A stretch of 64,000 nucleotides of DNA from Pseudevernia furfuracea. Taxonomy: Eukaryota; Ascomycota; Lecanoromycetes; Lecanorales; Parmeliaceae. The notes beneath the pieces are model-generated. The model was not told where the DNA came from. It ran no database searches and saw only the letters and a list, made by a program, of their open reading frames with translations. Shown in pieces: positions 46,141 to 57,616 of the stretch; the first letter of the stretch is position 1, and the number at the start of each line of letters is the position of its first letter. The position numbers and the translations under genes were made by a program. The DNA is taken from the NCBI GenBank assembly GCA_022315425.1, contig JAIUPT010000027.1:15001-79000 (forward strand). Reading direction: 5' to 3'.

Positions 46141-46408
46141 TGTTAGACTGGCTTATATAATATAGATATATATAAGGCAGGCTAGGGTTGTGTAGCAATG
46201 TGAACTTAGCGAAGATATATATATTGCGTATAGTATATCTAATAGTAAGACTAATTCTTAAGGAAGGAAAATGGGAAACTTCGGGGCATGGCCCTCTTAA
46301 GCTTCTCATGCCAAGAATCCGCTTGGCATGCGTATGCCAAGCGATTCGGTTACGCTCGGCAACCCTCGGGCTCATGCGACAGCTGTCCTCTTGGTCCCGC
46401 TGCTAACA
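46141..46408 (-). repeat. Chromovirus 2 5' LTR
   Basis: 268 bp, identical in length to the other LTR and differing at four transition sites (for example GGCAGG against GACAGG). The same 10-bp stem hairpin is present. Confidence 0.9.
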
Positions 46409-46413
46409 GTTCG

Positions 46414-47023
46414 TTCTCCCAGAGACCTTTTGAAAGGTCTTTCACGCTTGTTATGAGATGTGATAACTAATCTTTTATCTCGATTGTCGACGATGCTAGA
46501 TTCGCTTAGAGGTCGTCTAAACGCGTCAGTGAAAGCGTTAAAATAGAGCAGAAAGCGGAGCATTGTATCTCAACGACTTAATGAAATATGAAGATAGAGT
46601 ATCGACGGCGAATAAGTTCATAATAAAGTGATAAAAGAATAATGGTGAAAAGAAGAAATGGGCGAATCAATAATGAATTAATGTCAAGACTCGTTAAGAC
46701 TCTGAGTAAGCGACTGGGCAGTGATATTGAAATCCTACTTTACTTTATCGATAATAGATCGAATTTGATAATTCTTACAGCGTTAAAATGCGCAAGTTGA
46801 GCTATATAATTGACAAAAATTTGAAGATATCATATGTGAAGGGAATAGAGTGTCTGAAGTTGCAAAAAGATGACACTCATTTTTTTGATGAGGGCGCTCG
46901 AAAGACCTAAAAGACGCTATACGGGCGCTAATCGAAGAAGGAAATCAGATAGAATTTATCATTGACTGCACATACAAATTTAAGGTATTTTAGCTCAGCC
47001 CTATCTTATGATATTATATATAA
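46414..47023 (-). mobile_element. Helitron-type unit A, 5' part
   Basis: Continues unit A on the far side of chromovirus 2 and ends at 47023, directly against the 3' end of unit B. Compared with unit B (48455-49060) it carries many G-to-A changes (for example TTATGAGATGTGATAACTAA against TTATGGGGTGTGATAGCTAA). A RIPed start of the Helitron coding region (about 46372-46563) is visible. Confidence 0.7.
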
Positions 47024-49060
47024 CAAGTATAGGCCCATGAATTAAATTCATGATCCTAAGACAAAAATCAGATTGCTTGCGACGCATGCCCTAACCCTAA
47101 GTCAAATCCAGATCGGACTCTGATTTGCCAACTATGCGGCATTCGACTATTTGTTAACTATGCAATATTTGACTATGTCTACTACTGCAAAACCAAGTGA
47201 AAGCTCTAACTCTAAGTTCAACTGAACTCTGATTTGCAACTATACGATATTCGACTGTTTCTACTGCTATCTGCTACCCAGTTGCTGTCGAAAGAAGAAT
47301 CTATCGAATCACTCTATTTCTTATACACCTCGTCGATGCACTTGATTGCTTTCTTGATAGATCGTCTGAGGTTACAATGAACAGCTCGGCCTTGCTGATG
47401 ACTCGACTGAGGGTTACATATAGCTGATCATGAGCGAAGATCTCGAAATGTAGATATAGATCGACGTGCTGTAAGAATTGACCTTGCGACTTGTTAATGA
47501 TTATACTAAAGGCCAGACGAATAGAGAATTAAACACGTCGAAATGAAGTATGTAAATTGTTCGAATCGGGTGAAGCGAGAGGGATGCGAGATATATAGTA
47601 TCGTTTATCGTTATGTCTATCTTCTAGAATACGACAATCGAGTGTCTTAAACCCAATACTCTTGACTTGTAAACGTGTCCCATTGCATAGACCTTAGGTA
47701 GACTTCAGATTCCTCAGCAGCATAATCACATAGTTCACTTTCAACTTCAAGTGATGCGATGAAAGCGAGACTGGTTCGAAGATATTCATTATTTCGATAG
47801 ACAGAAGAAAGCTATCTTCCTCGTTAACGACTTCATCTCGACTATTATAGACGATCTTGATCTCAGAAAACTTGATAAGAACTTGACTGTTAAATCGAGC
47901 GACGTTCTTATTGAGAGTGTAAAGAATCGCCCTGAACGTGTAAAACTCAGTCGTTCGATGAGAATCAAGATCATCGTAGATAGCATCAATTAGTGCAGAA
48001 ATAAAGTCATCGAGTAGTCAGTTAGCAGCTTAATCGACTGCCTCTCATTCTTCGATGCTTGTCGAGACACCGTTGTCTACATTCAGAAGACTCTGAGCAA
48101 ATGCCTTCATAGACATTCATGAAACCCGAATAGTGACGCTCTTATTCTTCTGTGTAAGGGTGCCGTGCAATATAACGTCGAAGCCTTGCTAATGACTGAG
48201 GGGGCCTCAAGTAGGGGCTGAAAGGTAATAGGTCGTCAAGAAGCTCTATATCTTCAAAGAAGTTATTCGATATGTCTTTCAGCGATTCTTCTGTAGGGTC
48301 TACATCAAGTGCTTCTTTATTGACTTCTTGATTTCCTGAAGGAGAATATGACGCGTCTTAAGAGGTTTGGGAAGGGGGCGGCGAGGACGCGTCTGAGGCT
48401 GAAATGCTGACTTGAAAAGAGGGTATAGGTGAACTCGAGGACTGCGAGTTCGTTCGAGGCTTTTTGAAAGATCTTTCACGCTTGTTATGGGGTGTGATAG
48501 CTAATCTTTTATCTCGATTGTCGACGATGCTAGATTCGCTCAGGGGCCGTCTAAACGCGTCAGTGAAAGCGTTAAAATAGAGCAGAAAGCGGAGCATTGT
48601 ATCTCAACGACTTGGTGAAATATGAAGACAGGGTATCGACGGCGAATGAGTTCATAATGGAGTGGTGAAAAAATAATGGTGGAAAGAAGAAATGGGCGGA
48701 TCAACAATGGATTGATGTCAAGACTCGCCAAGACTCTGGGTAAGCGGCTGGGCAGTGATATTGGAATCCTACTTTACTCTATCGATAGTAGACCGAATTT
48801 GATAATTCTTGCAGCGTTGGAATGCGCAAGTTGAGCTGTATAATTGACGAAAATTTGAAGATATCATGCGTGGAGGGAATAGAGTGTCTGAAGTTGCAAA
48901 AAGATGACACCCATTTTTTTGATGAGGGCCTTCGGAAGGCCTAAAAGACGCTATACGGGTGCTAACCGAAGGAGGAAATCAGATAGAATTTATCATTGGC
49001 TGCACATACAAATTTAAGGTATTTTAGCTCAGCCCTACCTTATTCTTTTATATATACTGA
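47024..49060 (-). mobile_element. Helitron-type unit B
   Basis: 2,037 bp, homologous to unit A along its length and in the same orientation. On the minus strand it starts TCAGTATATATAAAAG (Helitrons start with TC) at 49060 and ends GGGCCTATACTTG at 47024. A frame at 48358-48597 (NSQSSSSPIPSFQVSISASD) is the start of the coding region. The helicase fragment homologous to 37647-38123 is destroyed by stops. Neither unit is long enough to hold a full Rep-helicase protein. Confidence 0.7.
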
Positions 49061-49170
49061 TGATGTAGTTTCGATATTCAATTGTAGTAGTTGGTGTAAT
49101 CTGTGCCTGAAAACTAACTATTTCCACTGTTGCTAGCTCTAAACGTGTTCACGATGTTGTTGAACAATTG

Positions 49171-50126
49171 ATTTGCGGCAGATATGAGGGATGCATCTAA
49201 CAGGACGCCTTTGTTTTGGGCAATCTACGCGGGCCGCGCTGCAATCTTAGATCTACTACTCTCCCTCGACAAGAACGGAATAGAGCTAGAAATCCGAGTT
49301 GAACGACCTGATAGCCTCGGAAGCACTCGAAAAAGGACACGAATATGTTAAGCTTGATGATATGCTCAGTTTGGATCAAGCAAGTTCAGCTTGGCACCCA
49401 TTAGGTGGTGGCTATGGGACATTGTTGGAAGTATCGCCAATGGTGAAGTGTCTCGACATAAACTGTCAGGATAGCAGTGCTTCAACACCACTGACCATCT
49501 ATGGTGATTACGCGCCGTTACTCTAAAATTAGCAGCACCATTACTCAACCAATGTATCTTGGCAGACTTAGTCGATCAATTTGGATATACTCCGCTAATT
49601 TACGCATCCATTTATGGAAATAAGGTAGGACGTGCCGACGTTGATGTCAACCGAAAACAAAAGAATGGCTCTACCGCCCTATGGTATGCGTTACTCGAAT
49701 GCGAGTACACAATAGTTCAACCTTTACGGTCGCACGCTGATATTAACGTGAATATCAAACGTGAACATCAAATCCGGTGCGAGCTGAACACCTTTGATAG
49801 AGGTAGCAGCTCATAACGACGCGCGTCTAGCGAAACTCTTGCTAGCTCATCACAGGATCCAGGTGAACATCAGGAGCAACGATGGATCGACCGCCTTAGC
49901 AATAGCCGCAGGAAAAGGCCACGAGGTCATAGTGAAGTTAATGCTAAGATATGCTGGGATCGACTTGAACTCAGTTGACAACTATGGTCTTACGCCCCTG
50001 TCGCAAGCAGCATATGGAGTGTTCGATGAGGCCGGACCCTACTGGTTCCCTGTCTCCAAAATTGATTACGGTCAGTACCAGGCTATCAAGAACCGTGAAG
50101 CCGTAGTCAAGCTTCATGACGCGTGA
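49171..50126 (+). pseudogene. Ankyrin-repeat region, decayed
   Basis: Ankyrin repeats are recognisable in changing frames: DASNRTPLFWAIYAGRAAIL (about 49190-49250), DQFGYTPLIYASIYGNKVG (49559-49640), NGSTALWYALLECEYTIV, and then DGSTALAIAAGKGHEVIVKL and NYGLTPLSQAAYGVF (49794-50030). Frameshifts and stops separate them, for example near 49350 and at 49815. There is no start region of its own. It follows directly after Helitron unit B. NACHT proteins of this type normally carry C-terminal ankyrin repeats, so this may be the displaced 3' end of the gene at 34610. Confidence 0.75.
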
Positions 50127-50849
50127 CGACATCGACATCGACTGCACTGACGAAGGGGGCAAGGACCTACTGTCGTGAGTAACAAAGCGAGCACTAGAGG
50201 CCCCGGAGCCTAGGGTCGAGGGCGTAATTGCTCTATTACGCGCAGCCAAGGAAAATCGCTCAAGGGAGCATTTTGCGAAGACTAGGAATCGTACAGACCG
50301 TATGCTTGATCGGGCATGGAACTGATGATTGTAGGGGTTTCAAGAGCCACACTGTGGATATTTAAATACATGGGTCTGACGCTAGCACTGATATTGCCTC
50401 CACACAGGCGTTCGTTCGTTCCTCCTTTAGCCTAGCTTAGAGTTCGTCCTTGAGGTCCGACTGCAGTAATGATCATTTTTGTTATTAAACCGTCAAGATG
50501 TTCCATGGTGGCTTACATTGTGACCTATGCGAAATTGATTAGACAAGGTGCTTAGTGATGCTACGGACAGGTCTCTGCGCCGCTCCAAATAGCCACTTCC
50601 TGTTTTAGAGAGCTTGTAGGGAAGGCGTTGGAGGGTGGATTTGTTTGGGTTGAGGTGCAATGCTCTGCTGGATGCACTTCTAGAAAAATTGTGCAACCTC
50701 GTGCTGTTGCTTAAGTATTCATGCCTTACTTAGAGACTTATACTTTGCTTAGAGACTCATACCGTTACTTCTCGCCAGGCAATATGTGAAAAAGACCTCA
50801 TAGGGAACACAAGCCGTCATCAATCCTGCCAACTCAAGGCAACGCATCC
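50127..50849. other. Intergenic
   Basis: No supported gene. It lies between the ankyrin remnant and the 3' end of the minus-strand monooxygenase gene. A short repeated ACTTAGAGACTYATA motif occurs near 50728-50765. Confidence 0.5.
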
Positions 50850-52299
50850 TCAAACAGCTTCGTCGAACAACTTTATAGCTTCCTCATTCTGGGCCACCAA
50901 ATCCCGATGCCAAACCCAGTGCATCCTAGTCTCAAACTTCTCTCTCATCTTTTCCAAATCATCATCCACCCCTGGCAATTGCATCGACATCAATTGCCCC
51001 GATTCCCGGCTCGTACTGACTATCCGCTGGGCGCGAGGACGGCGAACTTGATCGTATGCAGCGAGCGCGTTGGGCACATCATCGGTTCTGGTTACTTTTT
51101 CAAATAGTGCGGTGAGCACGCAGGCGTCTTCGATGGCTTGGCCAGCTCCTTGGCCTTGGAAGGGCGTCGTGGCGTGGGCTGCATCTCCCATCATAGCCAC
51201 ACGGCCTTTGTAAAAGAATGGGGCAGGGGAGCTATCGAAGATACCCCAGGCGGAGAGGGAAGGGACGTCGAGGAGCTAGGATAGAATGGTAAGCGTGGGA
51301 GTGGTATTTTGTAGGGAGAGGCTTGAGATACCTTCAGGAGACCTTGTGCAGGTTTGCCCCAGCCTTTGAACATATCAGCCAGCTCTTTATGGTCGGCAGG
51401 CACGATCCATTGTTCGTGCGGCCACTCTTTGTGACCGAAATCGAATGCGGCGACGTTGAGGCTCTTGCCAAAGTCGATTGGGTAACTGATAGCTGCCCTG
51501 CCTACGTCATTGTTAGCTTAAATGAGATTAATAGTTTGCTGAAGCGGCTTACCAGGACCGCACAAGACGACGGCGTTCTGAGCATGCTCAGACCCTAACA
51601 CTTCAATTGCCTTATCCATTGGCACCAATCCTCTGTAAATCACTGAACCGGAGAACACTGGTTTCGCAGCTTCTGCTCCGACCAGGAACTCTCGTACCGT
51701 GCTGTGCACGCCATCCGCTCCAATGGCTACATCAGCAGTCGCGGTGGTACTGTCCTTGAAGTGTAGAGTCACGCCATCTTCCGTCTCTTCAAGGTGTTGA
51801 AGCCGTTTGTTGAATTGGGCCCGCTGGGCCGGTACCCCTTTGACCAACTCGTCGAGGAAGTGAGCACGGTGTACGCTCTGCATGCCAGTGGCATCTTTTT
51901 GTGCGCAGATGAGTGTGCCTTCTTTTTCTCCTGTGCCCTTTTTAAAAAGAATCAGTAGGTGTAGTTGAGTCTTTAGATCAAACTATGACTTACGACCTTG
52001 TACTCCTGATATATATTGGAGTGAGAGGACCATAGATTCCCGGTGGCATGCTTGTCCATCGCTCGCTTTGCGGCAGGCCCTATAATCTCCAGTGCTCGTG
52101 CGGCAGTGTGTCCTAACGCAACTCCGGCGCCGATCTCGCTGAACGTGGGGGCGGCTTCGTATACCTGTACATCGAGGTGCGCCTGTTTTAGGAGGCCTAG
52201 AGCCAGGCACAAGCCACCGATGCCTCCGCCGATGATGGCTACCCTGATTGTCTTCTCTGTAGAGCTGACAGCATTGGTGGTGTGTGGCAGAGATGCCAT
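50850..52299 (-). CDS. FAD-dependent monooxygenase (salicylate hydroxylase-like)
   Basis: Four exons on the minus strand (52299-51994, 51937-51553, 51501-51332, 51275-50850) give 428 residues. Introns GTAAGT...AAAAAG, GTAAGC...GACGTAG and GTATCT...TCCTAG keep phase and the total is divisible by three. The N-terminus IRVAIIGGGIGGLCLALGLL is the FAD ADP-binding fold (GxGxxG). ATADVAIGADGVHSTVRE is the middle GD-type motif region. VAMMGDAAHATTPFQGQGAG is the conserved FAD ribityl-binding GD motif. These three fingerprints define class A flavoprotein monooxygenases, which hydroxylate aromatic substrates with NAD(P)H and oxygen. The substrate cannot be named. I chose the ATG at 52299 because the upstream extension begins with TTG. 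All key motifs are present and there are no stops, so it appears functional. Confidence 0.88.
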
Positions 52300-53469
52300 T
52301 GTGCAGTATTGCAAAGCTAAGGAGAATAGTGCGTTTATTCGAGTCAGTCAGTGATGAGGGAATGAAGGATCCGTTTGTGATGTTGGGAAGACTGTGGTTG
52401 TTTTATAGATTTGCTGCGGCACTGGTCGAATTGAGGATGTGGGAAGAGCACCTTCACGGAACTCGCATCATATAGAGTAGCAAGATAGTTCCATCCGAGC
52501 TCTTCGGTACTCTTTCGCTCATATATGATATCATGCTGCAGATGGATGAGGGCTGGGAATGCCGGTGACTGCGGATCCGCTGTGGGCGGCCAATAGGGGG
52601 TCCCCCTTGTGAGGGGTTGAGACATTTTATGATAAGACTAGCACTCAATTGTCCTTTCAGCTGAATTATTAGTCAAGTAGTTTTAAAACAAGAAGAAATG
52701 TCGATGATACTGTGCATTGTGATCTTCGGGCAGCCGCGGCTTGAGACTTGCCGTGGGCCAGGATATTCCGAGATCAGGCTGAGCCCCTGATACTGCTTCC
52801 TGTAAGCCGCGCTCCAGTTGTCAGCTAAAAGCGGCTTCTTTGTAATGGCACAGCGATAGCCAATAATTGGTTGCTTGGGCGTGGACGGAGTTTTGTTGAT
52901 GCCACTGCTCGAAAGTTGCCGTGGGAGGAGGGCCAATATACTTCCGAAATCCGGACTCGGACCCCTGACGTGGCATCAGGTGAGGCCTTTATATATTCCA
53001 TTTGATAGCATAGCGGTCATATCGGTATGCATCGGATCCCGACGTTGGTTAGGTCATTGTGCGCGGCCTCGGGTCAACACTTTTACGGCTGCACAATCTA
53101 CACCCTCTTCCAATCTGCAGCAGCAGCGTTAGACCTTGTCCGCAATCGCAATCTGAGGCTAACAGGTTCGTAAAGGATATAAGCCCGACGGTTTGCGTCA
53201 CAAAAGCTGTGCTTTACCACATCCAGCCAAAATTCATCAGCGTGAGGCCATAAATCAGGCTTAATCATTAAGTCGCGTACAAAATACAAATACCAACCCT
53301 TCGTCGCTATTATTTCAATCCAGTCTACCCCCGAGTCGCCCCACCTCGGTATATCTAGGCCATCGCAAGAACCCCATGGCGAATGATAGCAATATACAAC
53401 AGACCAACTGTTACCCACGCTAAAATCGCACCAGCCTACTGGCAGATCGGCAACAGAGAATAACGGTCA
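52300..53469. other. Intergenic, with one possible gene remnant
   Basis: The first 200 bases are the presumed promoter of the monooxygenase gene. A minus-strand frame from about 53470 to 53098 (VADLPVGWCDFSVGNSWSVV and WYLYFVRDLMIKPDLWPHAD) has protein-like composition but no upstream exon, no family match and no certain ATG. It may be the end of a lost gene. Nothing else is supported. Confidence 0.35.
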
Positions 53470-54440
53470 CCGGTGGACAAAGCAAGTGCAGCTTCACACT
53501 TCTTGATCAGATCGTAAAGGATCGAGGAGGCGGTGGACTATTTACCCATACCCATACTAAAGGCGAAGGACTCTATATTGTTAGTGGGTAGTGCACATTC
53601 GATGTAGGAGATGAAGATGGCATGATCGCGATCCGGGGAGTATTTGTCAACGTCCCACGTCTGACCCAGCATTCCTTCACTGTCGAGGCTCTTAATACCC
53701 AGCTCCTCAATTTTTACCTGCCGACTAGACTCAAGCAGCTTCTAACTGGCATTGCGCACCCAGAGGAGCGCACCGAGCTACCACCATATGATGTTCCATT
53801 GCCATCTGGATCGCTGGTCAATAAGTTCACTGAAACTTAAGGCCAAACATCTATTCTTTAGATGCCCTCCGAGGAGCCAGCGCCAACACCGGGCGCGACA
53901 ATCCTCCCATACAAGCTCAAGCTATTAGCATCGAGAAAGTCTTCAGTCATTCTTGGCTACTAGAGAGCGACTGGAGATGTCTACTGTCTCATCGAGCAGC
54001 TACTCCCAGACAGCCAAGTCATGGCGCCTCGTCCATCTCAAGACGAACGTGATGGACTACCTACCGATGGGCAGAAAGGCCAATCTGTTGAATGAGCGAT
54101 AAGACAGAATCCATCGAGCAAAATGGAATGGTGTTTAAATCAGCGGGTACCGTGAGTACTGTCCGGATGGACAGTGAAAACATGATCGTCTTGAAACCTC
54201 ATACTCCCAGCGGCTTTGAGCGTCTGGTTTCAGCATCTGGCTATTGCATCACGTAGTATAGTCATAATCTAGGCGGCGCCAATGGAGAGCATGTAGAAAA
54301 TCTGATCAGAGCTTGGCTTACAGCGCTTAGCAGTGGTGGAATCCCTTGAGTGACAGAAGATCATAGTTACTTGTTGGAAATGCTGCAGCATTGTGTTGTA
54401 GCTATCCCTCATGGTGGCAAATATGGTGTCTTGACATAGG
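53470..54440 (+). pseudogene. Bicupin, quercetin-dioxygenase-like, decayed
   Basis: A first cupin reads GGGGLFTHTHTKGEGLYIVS, then a TAG in place of one residue, then CTFDVGDEDGMIAIRGVFVN and VPRLTQHSFTVEA (about 53530-53690). The THTHTKGEG motif matches the metal-binding HxH...E of cupin motif 1, and the later His lies in motif 2. After ELPPYDVPLPSG there is a stop at 53838. A second cupin-like stretch follows in other frames (ATILPYKLKLLASRKSSVIL at about 53895-53955, ending in IEQLLPDSQV), and a later one contains PHTPSGFERLVSASG. Intact relatives oxidatively cleave flavonols or related substrates. Several stops and shifts make this copy non-functional. Confidence 0.55.
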
Positions 54441-55064
54441 CTTCACAGGGTATATAAGTAGCCTGGATACCACTTCATAGCTAGATAATCAATCCATAAC
54501 CTCTCTTCAATTTCAACAGTATTCAGCTTGCCGCTAGAGGTTACGAGGTTGAACCAAAGGCAACGAAAAATCGTGCCTGAACGTCACTGCCACTGGGACT
54601 TCAGAATGTCTGCCAAGATATAAATGATGAGAGCGAGCGTTCCAATGACGCTAGGTATTTTTCGGAAAGATGTCCGAGCGCTACGGCAGTAGCGCAGAGT
54701 TTAATGATCCTTTCGACAGATTGCGGAACGACTCTTAGCCCTCCCCTCCCCAGGATGGAATCACCCAAAAATGGGAGAGAACGATGCTTCTCCAAAAAGA
54801 CGCCTCAGCCTATCCCTCGTTCACGCGTCTTCGCAGGTACGATACAACTCAGGCTCACCATCAAGCCAATGTGGCAGAAGCAACGATACAAATCGACTCA
54901 AGATCCGAAGAAGCGTTAAGCGTTGTCTCTTGTCGTGTAACCTCATCATCCCAGACTCTAACTCCACCTAATCGTTTACCCGGCCTTTATTTTCGACCCG
55001 GGAAGGCACTTGAAACTTGTACAAAGAGTAGCCTTTCAGTGCGTCGACGATTCCGCACTGAGTT
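54441..55064. other. Intergenic, upstream of the Zn2Cys6 gene
   Basis: No supported gene. Overlapping short frames at 54601-54971 have no consistent coding signal. The presumed promoter of the transcription factor lies here. Confidence 0.5.
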
Positions 55065-57511
55065 ATGGAGTCTTCAATCTCAGGAGGGAAAAGAACACGA
55101 GCACAGAAAGCCTGTCAATTCTGCCATCAGAGAAAGATGAAGTGTAACAATGAACTTCCTAAATGTTCTAATTGTGTCACGCACGGACAAGCATGCACCT
55201 ACGCCCAAGGACCAAAAAAACCTAGACCTTCAAATGACCGCATCTTGCGCCTCGAAGAGGAAAACCGACAATTACAAGCCTCTGTTGCCAGCGGTAGGAC
55301 CAGCGATGACCAAGAGGCACGAAGAAGCACGCGAACGACAAGGAGCTCGGTCCGGAGACTTCCAACAGAAGAAAACACTCATCCAGTTGCTCAATCAAGC
55401 CACACGGATGACGAATCAACCACCAAAGAACATTCTTCACTGAGTCCTGTGAAAGCAGATGCACCAGAGAGTACCAAATTCTATGGCCCATCGAGTGTCT
55501 TATTTGATGGAGATGCTCCAAATGTAAGTCAGAACAAGGATTTTGATGTTAGCGAGCATCCTCTTGAGACATTCTCATCAGAGCTTATGGCCAAGGCTGC
55601 CACCCAATGTACGTGCTCATTCATAGTCCTTTAGTCTCCACTAGCCTTCTTGACAACGCCGCTGACATGCCTTCTTTTTTCTGGGCCAACTCGAGAGCAT
55701 CCTTTTCTCAACACGCCAACTGGACACTGACGGTGTCGAGCAAAGCTTTGCACAGGAGTTGCTATCTCTGTTTTGGAAGACTGCAAACTCCACCTTCCTG
55801 CTCGTCTATCGGCCAGCCTTCATACGTGATTGGGCTTGTGGTGGGCCGCATTATTCAAAGTTGCTCTTGAATGCAATCTATCACAATGCTTCTAGACATG
55901 TAAGCGAGGACAGCTTTCATCGATACGGTTCCAACGGTGCTACTCTAGAGGCAAAGTCCCTACAAAGGTTCAAAGAACTGCTGCGCGAAAGATTTGATCG
56001 TAGTACGGCTACAACAGCACAAGCCCTACTTGTAATGACCGCTTCCTTATCGGCTTTGGAAAAGGGTAGAAGTGTCGCCTGGTTATACTCCGGAATGGCG
56101 TACAGGATGATTGTTGATCTGGGCTTACATACCAGCAAACCTTATTCTTCCGGGTCTAAGCAAGCATCCGAGGAAGATGTTGAAATACAACGGAGACTCT
56201 TTTGGAGCGCTTTTAGTGAGATCCAACGCCCTCAATTCCTGATTGGTCGACCGACAGCTAATGGAAGAACAGTAATTGACAAACTACAGTCTTTCTATCA
56301 CGGAAGACCGGCAAGCATCCAAGAAGCAGACATCTCGGTACCATTTACTCTTCGTGATCATCATGACGAGCTTGAGCAATGGGCACCAATGGAGCCTTCG
56401 CGCGTCATACCTGGATCCTATTCTCCCGCCTACTGCGTGTCTAACTTCTCGAGATTGTGCAGACTGAGCCTCATCATGAACAACATTCTCAATGATATAT
56501 ATAGGGAGAAGAAAAAGTTTGAAGATCCAGTTGTGCTTAGTAAGAGCTTGGCCAGGCTCAACCGTGATCTCGATGAATGGCATACTACTGTGCCTCTGCA
56601 CTTGAGATTTCCGCCCGCTTCGATCGGGTTAGACACAGCTCTCGTTCCAGCTCCGCACACATATATGGTAACGTAAGCGATGACAGCGCTGAATTGAAAG
56701 AATAGCGCTGATCTCGAATAGCATCATGTACTACGTGCTTCAAATCCTACTTCATCGGCCATTCGTCTCCGAAGGCCACCTGCAATCTGCCCTACCAACT
56801 ATTGCACTAGACTCCTTCTCGTCATGTGTAGCAGCAGCCGACAGTATCGCACAATATATTGACTCGTTCAATCGTGCACACACCTTTAAGAAGGTCCCCT
56901 ACTTCTTGCTCTATGCCTCCTACGTCAGCGCGACTATACATGTCAGAATCGCTGCACAGAAGCAACTTGAGACTAACGCTTACGCGTATTTGCGTACGTG
57001 TTTCCTAGTCTTCGACATGAATGGCGACGGTAATACGGTAGCTACGAAGGCTAAAGCGGTTATTCGGCAATTGATGGACCGTATGGGTGTCAGTCTCCCA
57101 AGCGAAGGACCATTTCAGTCGGCTTCTGCAAATGTTCAGCAAGATCTCGCACCACGTTCAAAAAATTCGACGCAGAAGAGTAACCCGGATAAAGACATGC
57201 AAGGCGTGCAAGGCGACCAAATTTTGGACGCTGGAGAAAGTCAGCTCCAGGAGTGGGACTTTGGTGATCTAGACTTTGACGCAGTGTTGCAAAGCTTTGA
57301 CCAACCTTTGAATGCAAACGGCGCCGAGCCCCGACCCCAAACAGGGACAGTTACAAGGCCGCAACAGCCCGAAGAGAATTTATACGATTCCCTCGACATG
57401 CCAGGCGAAATTCGTAACATGTCTAACACAACGGACGATGCTTTCAATCAGGGTTTCGGTAACGACGTATTGTTCGGCTTCGACCTTCCGGACCCCGAAT
57501 ATCAACGGTGA
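55065..57511 (+). CDS. Zn2Cys6 fungal transcription factor
   Basis: Three exons: 55065-55612, 55698-56672 and 56722-57511 (770 residues). The second intron (GTAAGC...GAATAG) is firm. The first has competing donors: the stronger-looking GTACGT at 55609 does not keep the frame, while GTGCTC at 55613 does, so that junction is uncertain. Residues 17-45 hold the binuclear cluster CQFCHQRKMKCNNELPKC with SNCVTHGQAC, spacing C-x2-C-x6-C-x5-C-x2-C-x6-C, followed by a short coiled coil (ILRLEEENRQLQ). The middle third has the fungal-specific regulatory domain, with LFWKTANSTFLLVYRPAF, RSVAWLYSGMAYRMIVDLGL and RRLFWSAFSEIQRPQFLIGR. Nuclear DNA binding to CGG half-sites is expected from the family; target genes are unknown. 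The C-terminal region is acidic, as in activation domains. Confidence 0.87.
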
Positions 57512-57616
57512 TTTACTCATGAGATAGTAGCTATATTCTGGGCATATTAGTGGAAGTTGCCAGTTGTGAGAAAACGGAAGGAACCAGGAATTCAAACTTG
57601 CTATATACATCAGCGT

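Larger units (their letters stand above)
38826..46408 (-). mobile_element. Ty3/Gypsy chromovirus 2 with an antisense gene, nested in Helitron unit A
   Basis: Two 268-bp LTRs (38826-39093 and 46141-46408) bound 7,583 bp. The target duplication GTTCG is perfect at 38821-38825 and 46409-46413. Gag, pol and chromodomain remnants run on the minus strand, so the 5' LTR is 46141-46408. About 1.8 kb between the chromodomain and the 3' LTR holds a gene on the opposite strand (39553-40621). The LTRs differ at only four transition sites, so insertion is fairly recent or RIP was light there. Confidence 0.93.

Noticed and set aside
50850..57511. Secondary-metabolite cluster (monooxygenase, bicupin, Zn2Cys6 regulator)
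   Set aside because: No core synthase, the bicupin is broken, and genes are widely spaced; co-location alone is weak.
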